Shown here piece after piece: positions 5,221-13,503 of a stretch of 14,526 nucleotides of DNA; position 1 is the first letter of the stretch, and each line of letters begins with the position of its first letter. The DNA is from Eubacteriales bacterium. GTDB lineage: Bacteria; Bacillota; Clostridia; Oscillospirales; Acutalibacteraceae. The notes below the pieces were generated by a model. It had not been told where the DNA came from. It saw only the letters and a program-made list of their open reading frames with translations, and did not search any database. The stretch spans positions 1-14,526 of the forward strand of contig JAUMXP010000023.1 of the NCBI GenBank assembly GCA_030529125.1, read 5' to 3'. The position numbers and the translations under genes were made by a program.

Positions 5221-6855
5221 CTATAAACCTGCAACTACTTTCTGGATTAAAGTAGCGTCTATAACTGAGAGGTGACCGTCCTGGTCATAGTCAGCAATAC
5301 TCAATTCATCCTGTGTGAAAGTTCGAAGGTTTGCAAGATACATCTGAATGTTGGTTGCGTCTAATACACTGATTTTACCGTCGCCGTTAACATCACCTGT
5401 GATAGGGTCAGTAGAAGCAGAAGCCACAGCTTTGATAACGAAAGTACCACCGATAGAGTCGTCTAAGTAGTCATTGTAGAACTGCTTAACATCCATCAGG
5501 TAACCGGAGAAGATAAGGTAACTATGACCGTAGTCTGACTGAGGGATAAAAATCTTCTCTCCGCCTGATGTCAGCCACTCGTCAACACCGATTCCGTTGC
5601 CTGAATTGTTAACATTCTCAATAGAGATGCCAATAGCGAATTTGTCGTCATTTACAGTGAAATCTGCTATGTCAACGCTGTGGTAACCCTTGTATTCTAC
5701 AGTACCGGTGTAAAGCTGTGTCCATTTAGATGTGGTTGTAGCAGGGACACCTGTACGTGTAAACGGAATCTTGTAGATAGTGAATTTAGCGCCCTGCGAC
5801 TGGGTTTCAAAGTTTATCTTGTCGATTACGTTGAAATCAGCGTCAGTGTCAAAAACATTGATGTATGTAAGTGTATCGTAGTTAGCAATGTATTCAAACT
5901 CGTATGTAGCACCATCTGTTTCGTTCTGATAGAGCTTCTTGTTGTTATTGTATTTCGCAATATCGCTGAAAGTGTAGCTGTAGCCAAATCGGGTATCAAA
6001 GAGGTAGTAGTCTTCGTACGAAATCCAGAAGTAGCCATCTTCGCCCCAGTAAGTGCCCCAGCTGTTCTTGCACAGCCATGCACCGTCGTTGTTAGGCTGG
6101 TTGCCTTCAACGAACCATTCTTTCTTAAAATTATCGTCCCAACCTACGATAGTGATTGAATGACCGAAAAGCTGGTTAGTAGCAACGCCTGGTCTGTTGC
6201 AGTAATAAGCGTAGTTGTCTGCTTCGTAGTACATATCCTCTACGTGGTAGTTACCGATAGCAGCACCGTATTTATATACAGCTGTTTTGATAGTTTCTGT
6301 ATCGTCAGGGTCAAGGTAGATGATACCGTTTACAGATAATTGTCTTTTAGCGTTAGCATTTATTGCTGAATAGTCAGTGATAAGTGTGTTCTGTGGGTAT
6401 GCAGATTCGAGCACAGGACCCTGCCATGAAGTGAAATAGCCCATGGAGATATAAGCATAGCCACCGTCGTTGTAGTCTCTCTGCCAGCCTGTACCGTCAT
6501 CACGTTTGGTGCCCCAGTGGTTCATGTGCATAGGGGAGTAATGGCTAGTGTTCAAGCCGAGCTTATTAGCAACAGTCTCAAGTGTACCTGTAGAGCTGTA
6601 TGCCCAGCAAGTGTTGTAGATTTGCTGTCTTATAGGGGTGGTATAGCCTAAATCAAGAGAACTGTATTTACTTGGTAGAGCAGTGTCAGGCTCAAGCGTT
6701 GTACCTGCTACATCAAAATCAGCCGCCAGCAAAGAGCCGTTGTGTTCAGCACTTGTCTGAGCAACGTCAATCTCAGCAGCAAAAGAAGTCACACCAGTTG
6801 TCAGGATTACTGCTATAGCAATGACTGCAGATATGATTCTAGGGAAAATTTTCAT
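5221..6855 (-). CDS. Secreted papain-family (C1) cysteine protease with C-terminal type I dockerin
   Basis: A 544-residue exported protease. Signal peptide 1-27 (probable cut after FAA). The C1 domain spans about 60-290 with Gln77, catalytic Cys83 (QQIYNTCWAYSS), His232 (GHSITIVGWDD) and Asn264 (CKNSWGTYWG), so it is expected to be active. A beta-rich segment at about 305-480 resembles the lectin-like domain that follows C1 domains in Firmicute surface proteases. A type I dockerin fills 488-544, with two calcium loops: Asp488, Asn490, Asp492, Asp499 and Asp522, Asp524, Asp526, Asp533. The dockerin implies attachment to a cohesin scaffold, as in the starch-degrading complexes of R. bromii, perhaps to process complex components or dietary protein. 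The latter is inference. The start is supported by CAGGTGA upstream on minus. No cohesin gene is in the window. Confidence 0.95.
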   Translation of the reverse strand: MKIFPRIISAVIAIAVILTTGVTSFAAEIDVAQTSAEHNGSLLAADFDVAGTTLEPDTALPSKYSSLDLGYTTPIRQQIYNTCWAYSSTGTLETVANKLGLNTSHYSPMHMNHWGTKRDDGTGWQRDYNDGGYAYISMGYFTSWQGPVLESAYPQNTLITDYSAINANAKRQLSVNGIIYLDPDDTETIKTAVYKYGAAIGNYHVEDMYYEADNYAYYCNRPGVATNQLFGHSITIVGWDDNFKKEWFVEGNQPNNDGAWLCKNSWGTYWGEDGYFWISYEDYYLFDTRFGYSYTFSDIAKYNNNKKLYQNETDGATYEFEYIANYDTLTYINVFDTDADFNVIDKINFETQSQGAKFTIYKIPFTRTGVPATTTSKWTQLYTGTVEYKGYHSVDIADFTVNDDKFAIGISIENVNNSGNGIGVDEWLTSGGEKIFIPQSDYGHSYLIFSGYLMDVKQFYNDYLDDSIGGTFVIKAVASASTDPITGDVNGDGKISVLDATNIQMYLANLRTFTQDELSIADYDQDGHLSVIDATLIQKVVAGL

Positions 6856-6982
6856 AAAAATTCACCTGTATATTAGATAATTTTATACAAACTATTACAT
6901 ATATAGTATATCAGCAAAATTCATAAATGTAAATACAAAAAAGAGAAAATTGTGTAAAAAATAACCATTATGGAGGAGCTTT

Positions 6983-7867
6983 ATGGAGTTGAGGACCGAC
7001 CTTGCGCTTGAAGCCAAGGAGCTTGCGGGGGACAATCTGCAGGGGATTGACTATGTTGTCACAAGAAAAGATGCTATAAAAATCGAGAAAATGGTAGTGA
7101 AAACCGAGCGTGCAGGAAGAGTGCTGAAAAAATCGAAAGGAACATATATAACTATCGAATTGCCACCGCTTACTAATGATTTTCGCGATACCGACCATCG
7201 CCTTATAACAATAGGAGATGAAATAAGAGCGTTGCTCCCTGTTAACGGTTTGGTGCTTGTAGCAGGGCTTGGAAATATCGCCATAACTCCTGATGCTTTA
7301 GGCCCAAAAGCCGCTATGGGAGTGCTTGCAACAAGGCATATTTCAGGAGAAATTGCTAAGAGCACTGGGCTTGATAAACTGCGACCGGTAGCGGTTTTAT
7401 CAACCGGTGTTACAGGTCAGACAGGTATAGAAACAGGCGAACATCTGCTGAGCGTTGTCAAACGCATAAAGCCTACAGCTCTCATAGTCGTTGATGCACT
7501 GGCATCTAGAAGACTCGAGCGCCTTGGATGTACTCTGCAGATTTCTGATACAGGCATCTCCCCTGGTGCGGGAGTGCAGAATCACAGGACAAAAATCACA
7601 TATGACACAATGGGAATCCCCGTAATAGCCATAGGTGTGCCGACGGTTGTTGACGCTATGACTCTCGCTACTGATTTGTTGCAGATAGATAACGAGTTCG
7701 ACAGCAAGAATCTAAGCGAAAAAGTGTCCCCAAAAGGCAGAACAATGGTGGTTACACCTAAAGAAATCGATTTGCTGGTTGACAGAGCCGCTAAGCTTAT
7801 TTCGCTCGCTATCAATTTTGCATTGCAAAAAGATTTTGATATTTCTGATCTGATTGCACTGCTGTAA
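6983..7867 (+). CDS. gpr: Spore germination protease GPR (family A25)
   Basis: GPR degrades the small acid-soluble proteins that coat spore DNA, releasing amino acids at germination. It is made in the forespore as a self-processing zymogen. Seen in 294 residues: RTDLALEAKE at the N-terminus, PLTNDFRDTD, the diagnostic GNIAITPDALGPKA, VVDALASRRLERLG and ISDTGISPGAGVQNHR. Asp104 and Asp171 lie in the two conserved segments most likely to hold the active-site aspartates. The Bacillus protein is longer (about 370 residues). The processing site, which in Bacillus falls inside the RTDLA(V)E segment, leaves only about six residues of propeptide here. An in-frame stop at 6962 and no intervening start exclude a longer N-terminus. 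GGAGG (6972-6976) lies 6 bases before the ATG. It is followed by spoIIP, as in Bacillus. Confidence 0.94.
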   Translation: MELRTDLALEAKELAGDNLQGIDYVVTRKDAIKIEKMVVKTERAGRVLKKSKGTYITIELPPLTNDFRDTDHRLITIGDEIRALLPVNGLVLVAGLGNIAITPDALGPKAAMGVLATRHISGEIAKSTGLDKLRPVAVLSTGVTGQTGIETGEHLLSVVKRIKPTALIVVDALASRRLERLGCTLQISDTGISPGAGVQNHRTKITYDTMGIPVIAIGVPTVVDAMTLATDLLQIDNEFDSKNLSEKVSPKGRTMVVTPKEIDLLVDRAAKLISLAINFALQKDFDISDLIALL

Positions 7868-7922
7868 AACGTAATAAATCTAAAGCTTACAGCATAAAAT
7901 TTACAGATAGCGGGGTGGTTGC

Positions 7923-8984
7923 TTGAAACTGAAAAATACGCTTAAAATCGGTATTTGTGTTGTTTTGACTCTTTGTATTTGTGTAGTTGCTGTTTTTTCT
8001 GTTGTTAATAGAGTTAATCAGTATTTCGATGTAAAAGAAGCAGCTGCTCTGATGGCGGCTTTTTCTGTTATGCCTGATGCACAGTTGACAGTGGAAGAAA
8101 CCGAAAAACCGACTGTAATGGAGAAAAGCAAAAGGATAGCAAGCGAAAGCGAAACACAAGCTAAAGAAAAGGATATAAAAGACAATTCAACGCATAAAAA
8201 TGAGAAGAAATATCCTATACAGGAGACTAATATCAGCACAGGGCAAATCGAGCACAACGGCTTTTATATCAAGAACACAACAAGCTACGATATGGATATA
8301 GATGCACTGCTAAGTAGTGAACTGCCGTTTGATTTCAAAGACACAAGAGAAGCTCAGGTGCTGATAGTCCATACGCATACTTGCGAGAGTTATATGGACT
8401 TTGATGAGGGGTACTACTATGAGAGCTTTTATCCCAGAACAACTAACAATGACTTAAACGTATGTGCTGTAGGCGATGCAATAGCAAAAGGCTTAAAAGA
8501 AAAGGGGATAGGGGTTATCCACGCGAAAGAACAACACGATAATCCCTCCTATAACGGTGCATACGACAGAAGCTATGATACAATAATGAAGTATATGGAT
8601 AAGTACAAGGAGATTAAGGTAGTGCTTGATATTCATCGTGATTCGATGACTGCAGATGATATGACCCGATACAAGCCAACCTTTACATACAAAGGGCAAA
8701 AAGGCGCACAAATAATGATAATGACAGGACGTGACGATGGCGACGGAGACTTTCCGACATGGGAAGATAACCTGAAATTTGCGCTGAAACTCCACAGTAC
8801 ATGTGAACAAAAATATCCCGGTATGACTAGGCCGTTGTACTTCGGCGATTTTACATATAACATGAATGTGAATTCCGGATCACTGCTCATAGAAGTCGGC
8901 ACAGATGCCAATACTTTAGACGAAGCTGTATTATCAGGAAAATTGCTATCAAATGCGTTAGCAGAAGTCTTGCAAAACGGATAA
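7923..8984 (+). CDS. spoIIP: Stage II sporulation protein P
   Basis: SpoIIP is the peptidoglycan amidase/endopeptidase of the SpoIID-SpoIIM-SpoIIP machine that thins septal wall and drives forespore engulfment from the mother-cell membrane. The 353 residues contain an N-terminal membrane anchor (about 8-28), a variable Lys/Glu/Thr-rich linker (about 55-110), and the amidase domain. Motifs: VLIVHTHTCESY (His150, His152, Glu155), HDNPSYNGAYDRSY, VLDIHRDSM (His238) and a late SGSLLIEVGTDANT (Glu324). The conserved His and Glu residues include the probable zinc ligands and catalytic base. Translation starts at a TTG (7923) behind GGGGTGG. The next in-frame ATG (Met44) would delete the membrane anchor. 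It lies 55 bp after gpr with no terminator between, so they probably form one operon. Confidence 0.94.
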   Translation: MKLKNTLKIGICVVLTLCICVVAVFSVVNRVNQYFDVKEAAALMAAFSVMPDAQLTVEETEKPTVMEKSKRIASESETQAKEKDIKDNSTHKNEKKYPIQETNISTGQIEHNGFYIKNTTSYDMDIDALLSSELPFDFKDTREAQVLIVHTHTCESYMDFDEGYYYESFYPRTTNNDLNVCAVGDAIAKGLKEKGIGVIHAKEQHDNPSYNGAYDRSYDTIMKYMDKYKEIKVVLDIHRDSMTADDMTRYKPTFTYKGQKGAQIMIMTGRDDGDGDFPTWEDNLKFALKLHSTCEQKYPGMTRPLYFGDFTYNMNVNSGSLLIEVGTDANTLDEAVLSGKLLSNALAEVLQNG

Positions 8985-8998
8985 ATCTTTGATATACT
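8970..8998 (+). promoter_or_regulatory. Probable promoter for the 9072 gene and dus
   Basis: TTGCAA (8970-8975), a 17-base spacer, and TATACT (8993-8998), lying over the end of spoIIP. A second TATAAT follows at 9000-9005 without a good partner -35. No terminator separates spoIIP from the next gene, so readthrough is also possible. Confidence 0.55.
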
Positions 8999-9071
8999 AT
9001 ATAATAGGAAAAATCTGTGACCTTAAATGGTTGTATATTGAAGATGTATTTTATCAACTAAAGGTGGAAAT

Positions 9072-9569
9072 ATGAGGAATAAAAAAGTTTTTAAAACTAC
9101 TATTTCTGTATTAACTGCATTTATGCTTATATTTACTGTGGCTTTTACTGCTATGGCAGCCGATGAAGCACCAGACGAAGGCTTGGGTACGCTCACACCT
9201 CCTGCTGAAACAATCGAAACAGAAGTTGTGATAGATCCAACAGCTAGCCCTGCTACTGAAGAACCGGAGTATGACTTCGATGATACAGAAGAAACTGAAT
9301 ACATAGAAGAAACAGAGAAGCCGACTCAACCGCCTACTTATTACGAAGCACATGGCGATGAGTTGCCAACTGTTCCTAGCGAAGAGATAGTTCTGCCTAC
9401 CCACATGGAGATACCAGAAGAAGAGGTGTGTGATTCATCACTTCTAGGTGGAGTTATTGCGTGGCTGTGCGTAGCGTTTGGTATTGCAGTTATTGCAGGT
9501 GTGCTTTTCAGCCAGCGCACAAGACAGAACACATCTAACAATAATCAAAAGAACAATCGCAGAAAATAA
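9072..9569 (+). CDS. Single-pass surface protein with acidic Pro/Thr/Glu-rich ectodomain
   Basis: I do not recognise a family for this 165-residue protein. Layout: signal peptide 1-29 (ending TAMA), an acidic low-complexity ectodomain at about 30-120 rich in Glu, Thr and Pro (for example ETEYIEETEKPTQPPTYYEA), one membrane segment at about 124-147 (LLGGVIAWLCVAFGIAVIAGVL), and a basic Asn/Gln-rich cytoplasmic tail (QRTRQNTSNNNQKNNRRK). This predicts a type I membrane protein with an extended, probably unstructured outside portion, such as a spacer or receptor stalk. No catalytic motif is seen. AGGTGG lies 4 bases before the ATG. Its stop is one base from the start of the dihydrouridine synthase gene, so the two are translated together despite unrelated apparent roles. 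Confidence 0.82.
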   Translation: MRNKKVFKTTISVLTAFMLIFTVAFTAMAADEAPDEGLGTLTPPAETIETEVVIDPTASPATEEPEYDFDDTEETEYIEETEKPTQPPTYYEAHGDELPTVPSEEIVLPTHMEIPEEEVCDSSLLGGVIAWLCVAFGIAVIAGVLFSQRTRQNTSNNNQKNNRRK

Positions 9570-9570
9570 T

Positions 9571-10536
9571 ATGAAGATTGGTAATGTAGAAATAAACGGA
9601 TACGCAGCTTTAGCGCCGATGGCGGGTGTTGCTGACAAGGCGTTTCGAGAGCTGTGTATGGAGTTCGGTGCGTGCTACTGTGTGTCTGAGATGGTCAGCT
9701 CAAAGGGCATTTCGTACAACTCAGTAAAGAGCGCACAGCTGATGGAAATTGGCAAAAAAGAGCATCCGTGTGCGGTGCAGATTTTCGGTAATGAACCCGA
9801 GACTATGGCGCAGGCAGCTAGGTTTGCGCTTCAGTATGAGCCTGAGATTATTGACATAAACATGGGCTGTCCTGCTCCGAAAATTTCAGGTAATGGCGCA
9901 GGTGCAGCGTTGATGAAAGACCCTAAATTATGCGGCGAGATTATCAAAGCAGTGAGTGATGCTGTGTCTATCCCTGTCACTGTCAAAATCCGCAAGGGTT
10001 TTGATGATGAGAACATCAACGCGGTAAAAGTCGCACAGATTGCACAGGAAAATGGCGCTCAAGCGCTGACGATTCACGGCAGAACACGTGCCCAGTATTA
10101 CTCGGGTACTGTTGATTTGGATATAATAAAAGCAGTCAAAAGCTCACTTACTATTCCTGTTATTGGTAATGGTGATGTGTGTACGGCTGATGACGCAAAG
10201 TACATGTACGAGTATACCGGCTGTGACCTTATTATGGTCGGGCGAGGAGCACTTGGTAACCCATGGGTGTTCTCGCAGATTAATGCGTACTTTAGCGGGG
10301 ACAAGCTAGAGGAAGTCAGCTTTGAAGAGAAGATGCAGGTAATGAAAAAGCATATCGAAAGCCTGTGTGAGAACAAAGGTGAATATGTCGGTATGAAAGA
10401 AGCACGAGCTCATATACCGCATTATTTAAAAGGCTTTTCAGGTGCTGCTAAACTGCGTAATGACGCCTGCAGAGTGTCAACGGTTAATGATTTATATGCG
10501 CTTATCGACAAGGCTAAGTCGTCTTGTTTTGGATAA
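9571..10536 (+). CDS. dus: tRNA-dihydrouridine synthase (Dus family)
   Basis: An FMN-dependent enzyme that reduces uridines in the D-loop of tRNA to dihydrouridine. The 321 residues have the Dus hallmarks: LAPMAGVADKAFRELC, SEMVSSKG, INMGCPAPKISGNGAGAAL with proton-donor Cys100, VTVKIRKGFDD (Lys139, FMN contact), IHGRTRAQYYSG, IGNGDV and MVGRGALGNPW. Resemblance is closest to the DusB-like enzymes of Firmicutes, but the exact subtype and target position cannot be set by eye. The frame extends upstream to a TTG at 9478 inside the preceding gene, but the protein clearly starts at the ATG 9571 (MKIGNVEINGYAALAPM). No good Shine-Dalgarno is visible and only one base separates it from the previous stop (TAATATG), so translational coupling is likely. 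Confidence 0.95.
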   Translation: MKIGNVEINGYAALAPMAGVADKAFRELCMEFGACYCVSEMVSSKGISYNSVKSAQLMEIGKKEHPCAVQIFGNEPETMAQAARFALQYEPEIIDINMGCPAPKISGNGAGAALMKDPKLCGEIIKAVSDAVSIPVTVKIRKGFDDENINAVKVAQIAQENGAQALTIHGRTRAQYYSGTVDLDIIKAVKSSLTIPVIGNGDVCTADDAKYMYEYTGCDLIMVGRGALGNPWVFSQINAYFSGDKLEEVSFEEKMQVMKKHIESLCENKGEYVGMKEARAHIPHYLKGFSGAAKLRNDACRVSTVNDLYALIDKAKSSCFG

Positions 10537-10586
10537 AAATAAAGTAAAAAACAGCAGATGCTGTCAGATAAGAAAGGGAATGTGAA

Positions 10587-11840
10587 ATGTACAAGGATAT
10601 TATGGATTCAATCGGATTTGTTGAAGGTTACGACAAAGAAGTAGCAGAAGCTATGAGAGGCGAGCTCAAAAGACAGAGACAGAATATTGAGCTTATCGCT
10701 AGTGAGAATATTGTTTCTCCTGCAGTTATGGCTGCTATGGGCTCAGTGCTCACAAACAAATATGCTGAGGGTTACCCAGGCAAGCGTTACTACGGCGGTT
10801 GCTACGCAGTAGACGTAGTAGAAGACATCGCTAGAAAGCGTGCGTGTGAGCTTTTCTCTGCTGACCATGCTAACGTTCAGCCACACTCAGGTGCTCAGGC
10901 TAATATGACAGTTTACTTTGCTATGCTCGAGCTTGGTGATACAGTTATGGGTATGAACCTTGCTGAAGGTGGTCACCTTACACATGGTTCACCTGTTAAT
11001 ATGTCTGGTAAGTACTTTAACTTCGTATCTTACGGTGTTGACCCTGTTACACACAGAATCGATTACGATAAGGTGCTTGAAATCGCAAAAGAATGCAAAC
11101 CAAAGATGATCGTATGTGGTGCTTCTGCATACCCACGTGAAATCGACTTCCAGAAATTCAGAGAAATCGCTGACGAAGTAGGCGCTTACTTAATGGTTGA
11201 TATGGCTCACATCGCAGGTTTAGTTGCTGCAGGTGTACACCAGAACCCTGTTCCATACGCTGATTTCGTTACTACTACAACTCACAAGACATTAAGAGGC
11301 CCACGTGGCGGTCTTATCCTCTGTAAAGAAGAGTACGCTAAAGCTATTGACAAGGCACTCTTCCCAGGCACACAGGGTGGTCCACTCATGCACACAATCG
11401 CTGCTAAGGCTGTGTGCTTTGGTGAGGCATTAAAGCCTGAATTCAAGGCTTACGGTGAGCAGATCGTTAAGAATTGTAAGGCACTTGCTGATGGCCTTAT
11501 CAAGCGTGGTCACACACTCATTAGTGGCGGTACAGACAACCACGTTATGCTTTTAGATCTTCGTAACGAAGGTATCACAGGTAAGGACCTCGAGCACAAA
11601 CTCGACGAGTGCTACATCACACTTAACAAGAACACAATCCCACAGGAGCCACTTAGCCCATTCGTAACTTCAGGTGTTCGTATCGGTACAGCAGCTGCTA
11701 CAACAAGAGGCTTTGACGAAGCTGATATGGACGTTATCGCTGAGTGTATCTCTCTTGTTATCAAGGATTTCGATACTAACGCTGACAAGGTAAGAGCTAT
11801 GGTTACTGACCTTTGCGCTAAGCATCCACTCTACGAATAA
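10587..11840 (+). CDS. glyA: Serine hydroxymethyltransferase
   Basis: A PLP enzyme that converts serine and tetrahydrofolate to glycine and 5,10-methylene-tetrahydrofolate, the main one-carbon source. It is full length at 417 residues. Motifs: ELIASENIVSPAV, TNKYAEGYPGKRYYGG, NVQPHSGAQAN, DMAHIAGLVAAG and the cofactor lysine Lys234 in VTTTTHKTLRGPRGG. GGGA lies 7 bases before the ATG. Codon use is strongly biased (CCA, AAC, ATC, CGT, CTC), sharply unlike dus before it and rarA after it, which suggests high expression and its own control. The 50-bp gap after dus shows neither a clear terminator nor a convincing promoter, so its promoter probably lies inside dus or was not recognised. Confidence 0.98.
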   Translation: MYKDIMDSIGFVEGYDKEVAEAMRGELKRQRQNIELIASENIVSPAVMAAMGSVLTNKYAEGYPGKRYYGGCYAVDVVEDIARKRACELFSADHANVQPHSGAQANMTVYFAMLELGDTVMGMNLAEGGHLTHGSPVNMSGKYFNFVSYGVDPVTHRIDYDKVLEIAKECKPKMIVCGASAYPREIDFQKFREIADEVGAYLMVDMAHIAGLVAAGVHQNPVPYADFVTTTTHKTLRGPRGGLILCKEEYAKAIDKALFPGTQGGPLMHTIAAKAVCFGEALKPEFKAYGEQIVKNCKALADGLIKRGHTLISGGTDNHVMLLDLRNEGITGKDLEHKLDECYITLNKNTIPQEPLSPFVTSGVRIGTAAATTRGFDEADMDVIAECISLVIKDFDTNADKVRAMVTDLCAKHPLYE

Positions 11841-11878
11841 TTCTATATTAGAATTCTATTTAAGAAATAAACGCCTAT

Positions 11879-11909
11879 AATTGCTGTCGTCTTCATGGCG
11901 ACAGCAGTT
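11879..11909 (+). terminator. Hairpin after glyA, possible weak terminator
   Basis: An 11-bp stem with one G-T pair (AATTGCTGTCG, 11879-11889, with CGACAGCAGTT, 11899-11909) closes a 9-base loop. The following bases (GTGATTTTGG) are a poor T tract. A second small stem follows at 11915-11934 (TTTGGC with GCCAAA), immediately upstream of rarA. It could be a weak terminator or a structured leader for rarA. Confidence 0.5.
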
Positions 11910-11963
11910 GTGATTTTGGCATTATTAAGCCAAAGTTACTAATAAATTTAAGGAGAGTTTATT

Positions 11964-13223
11964 ATGTCATCTCCGCTTGCTGACAGACTGCGTCCGCAGT
12001 CGCTTGACGATATAGTCGGACAGAAACATCTGCTCGGTGAAAACAAGCCACTTCGAAAAATTATTGAAAGCGGCAGAATTCCTAATTTAATATTTTACGG
12101 TCCGTCAGGTGTGGGCAAGACTACTCTGGCTTCTTACATAGCCAAGGTGACTAACCGTACATTTAAGAAACTCAACGGCACCACTGCGTCTACTTCAGAT
12201 ATAAAGGAGATTTTTGCGTCTTTAGACACTTTTGAGGGGATAAACGGCATTTTGCTTTATCTCGATGAGATTCAGTATCTCAACAAAAAACAACAGCAGA
12301 CTCTCCTAGAGTACATAGAAAACGGCAAGATCACGCTGATAGCATCTACTACTGAGAATCCGTATTTTTACGTATACAACGCTATACTGTCACGTAGTAC
12401 GGTTTTTGAGTTCAAATCAGTAGAGAAAGACGAAATTAAAAAAGCCGTTATGCGTGCTGTGAAAATTTTGAGCAAAGAGTACGAGAAAGAAATTGTTATC
12501 TCAGAAACTGCAGTTGACCACATCAGTTTTGCCTGTGGCGGTGACGTGAGAAAATCGCTCAACGCAGTGGAATTATCAGTGCTTTCAGGCGATGATGATG
12601 GCGAGAAGATTGTTGTATCAGACGATTCTGTGCGTGAGCTTACACAAAAAAGCGCTAATCGCTATGACAAAGACGGCGATGAGCATTACGATATAATTTC
12701 TGCGTATCAGAAAAGTATGCGTGGCTCTGACCCTGATGCAGCTGTGCATTATCTAGCCAGATTGCTAGATGCTGGCGACATCATGAGCGCATGCAGAAGG
12801 CTTTTAGTCTGTGCTTGTGAGGACGTCGGGCTTGCTTATCCGCAGATTATCCCTATAGTCAAATCTTACGTTGATACTGCACTTCAGCTTGGCTTGCCTG
12901 AGGCTAGAATTCCGCTTGCTGATGCGGTTATTATGGTTTCGCTAGCTCCAAAATCTACCACAGGTTATCAGGCGATTAACGCTGCTATGCAGGACGTACA
13001 GCTTGGTAAAGGCGGTCCTGTACCACGTCAGCTTCAGAATATGCACTACGATGGTGAGGATAACAGTAACAAAGGTCAGCACTACCTTTATCCGCACGAT
13101 TATCCTGACCATTACGTCAGACAACAGTACTTGCCTGATGCGTTAAAGGACAAAAAGTACTACAGTTTCGGCGATAATAAGCACGAACAGGCGTTTAAAG
13201 CATACTGGGATAAAATTAAATAA
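11964..13223 (+). CDS. rarA: Replication-associated recombination protein A (RarA/MgsA), AAA+ ATPase
   Basis: A DNA-dependent AAA+ ATPase related to clamp loaders that acts at stalled replication forks. The 419 residues match the usual length. Seen: the N-terminal SSPLADRLRPQSLDDIVGQKHL, Walker A GPSGVGKTT (about 46-54), Walker B LLYLDEIQYL (97-106), sensor 1 in IASTTENP (126-133), an Arg-finger region ILSRSTVFEF (Arg144), FACGGDVRKSLN (sensor 2), and the C-terminal tetramerisation region with YQAINAAM, PVPRQLQNMHYDG and YLYPHDYPDHYVRQQYLP. AAGGAGAG lies 6 bases before the ATG. It is probably transcribed on its own or by readthrough from glyA past the hairpin at 11879. A strong terminator ends it. 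Confidence 0.96.
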   Translation: MSSPLADRLRPQSLDDIVGQKHLLGENKPLRKIIESGRIPNLIFYGPSGVGKTTLASYIAKVTNRTFKKLNGTTASTSDIKEIFASLDTFEGINGILLYLDEIQYLNKKQQQTLLEYIENGKITLIASTTENPYFYVYNAILSRSTVFEFKSVEKDEIKKAVMRAVKILSKEYEKEIVISETAVDHISFACGGDVRKSLNAVELSVLSGDDDGEKIVVSDDSVRELTQKSANRYDKDGDEHYDIISAYQKSMRGSDPDAAVHYLARLLDAGDIMSACRRLLVCACEDVGLAYPQIIPIVKSYVDTALQLGLPEARIPLADAVIMVSLAPKSTTGYQAINAAMQDVQLGKGGPVPRQLQNMHYDGEDNSNKGQHYLYPHDYPDHYVRQQYLPDALKDKKYYSFGDNKHEQAFKAYWDKIK

Positions 13224-13233
13224 TGCTCATATT

Positions 13234-13262
13234 ACAGGCGACTTTTAGTCGCCTGTTTTTTT
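13234..13262 (+). terminator. Rho-independent terminator of rarA
   Basis: A perfect 10-bp stem, ACAGGCGACT (13234-13243) with AGTCGCCTGT (13247-13256), a 3-base loop, then a T tract to 13262. Confidence 0.95.
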
Positions 13263-13381
13263 ATGCAATACGAGTGTATTTTTATCTTCAGCAGTAAAAA
13301 AACAGCCATACTATTACCCATTTATATCTTAGTTTAAAAAAATATTTTAATTTAATCTTAATTGTTATATAATTTTTGTGC

Positions 13382-13401
13382 ATACATATGTTGATATGTA
13401 T
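13382..13401. repeat. Perfect 8-bp inverted repeat upstream of amylase
   Basis: ATACATAT (13382-13389), GTTG spacer, ATATGTAT (13394-13401). It abuts a TATAAT at 13401-13406. The form suits a dimeric regulator's operator more than a transcript hairpin, because it is entirely weak pairs. Confidence 0.6.
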
Positions 13402-13503
13402 ATAATTGACGATTTTGATGTCGTGTTTTTGTGCGTTTTCACCTTTTTGGGCGAAATGAACAAAAAACGGTTTGTGTTTTTATGTATTTGGTATAAGAGC
13501 GAT

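Noticed and set aside
5680..6159. 159-codon plus-strand open frame over the protease gene
   Set aside because: Antisense to the well-supported C1 domain and beta-rich region. It has Val/Cys-rich shadow composition and no ribosome site or family resemblance.
6886..6917. Promoter of the dockerin protease on minus
   Set aside because: Several AT-rich boxes exist (TTGCTG, TATACT, TATAAA) but no pair has good matches and spacing together.
6900..6970. Forespore sigma-F/G promoter for gpr
   Set aside because: Expected from the biology, and CATAAATG-like boxes are present, but no -35/-10 pair fits the spacing well enough by eye.
9478..9570. N-terminal extension of dus to TTG 9478
   Set aside because: It lies within the preceding membrane protein gene, and the family N-terminus begins at MKIGNVEINGYAALAPM (9571).
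11916..11945. Promoter for rarA (TTGGCA ... TAATAA)
   Set aside because: The -10 match is poor (3 of 6) and spacing is 18, and the TTGGCA is part of a small stem. Not strong enough to list.
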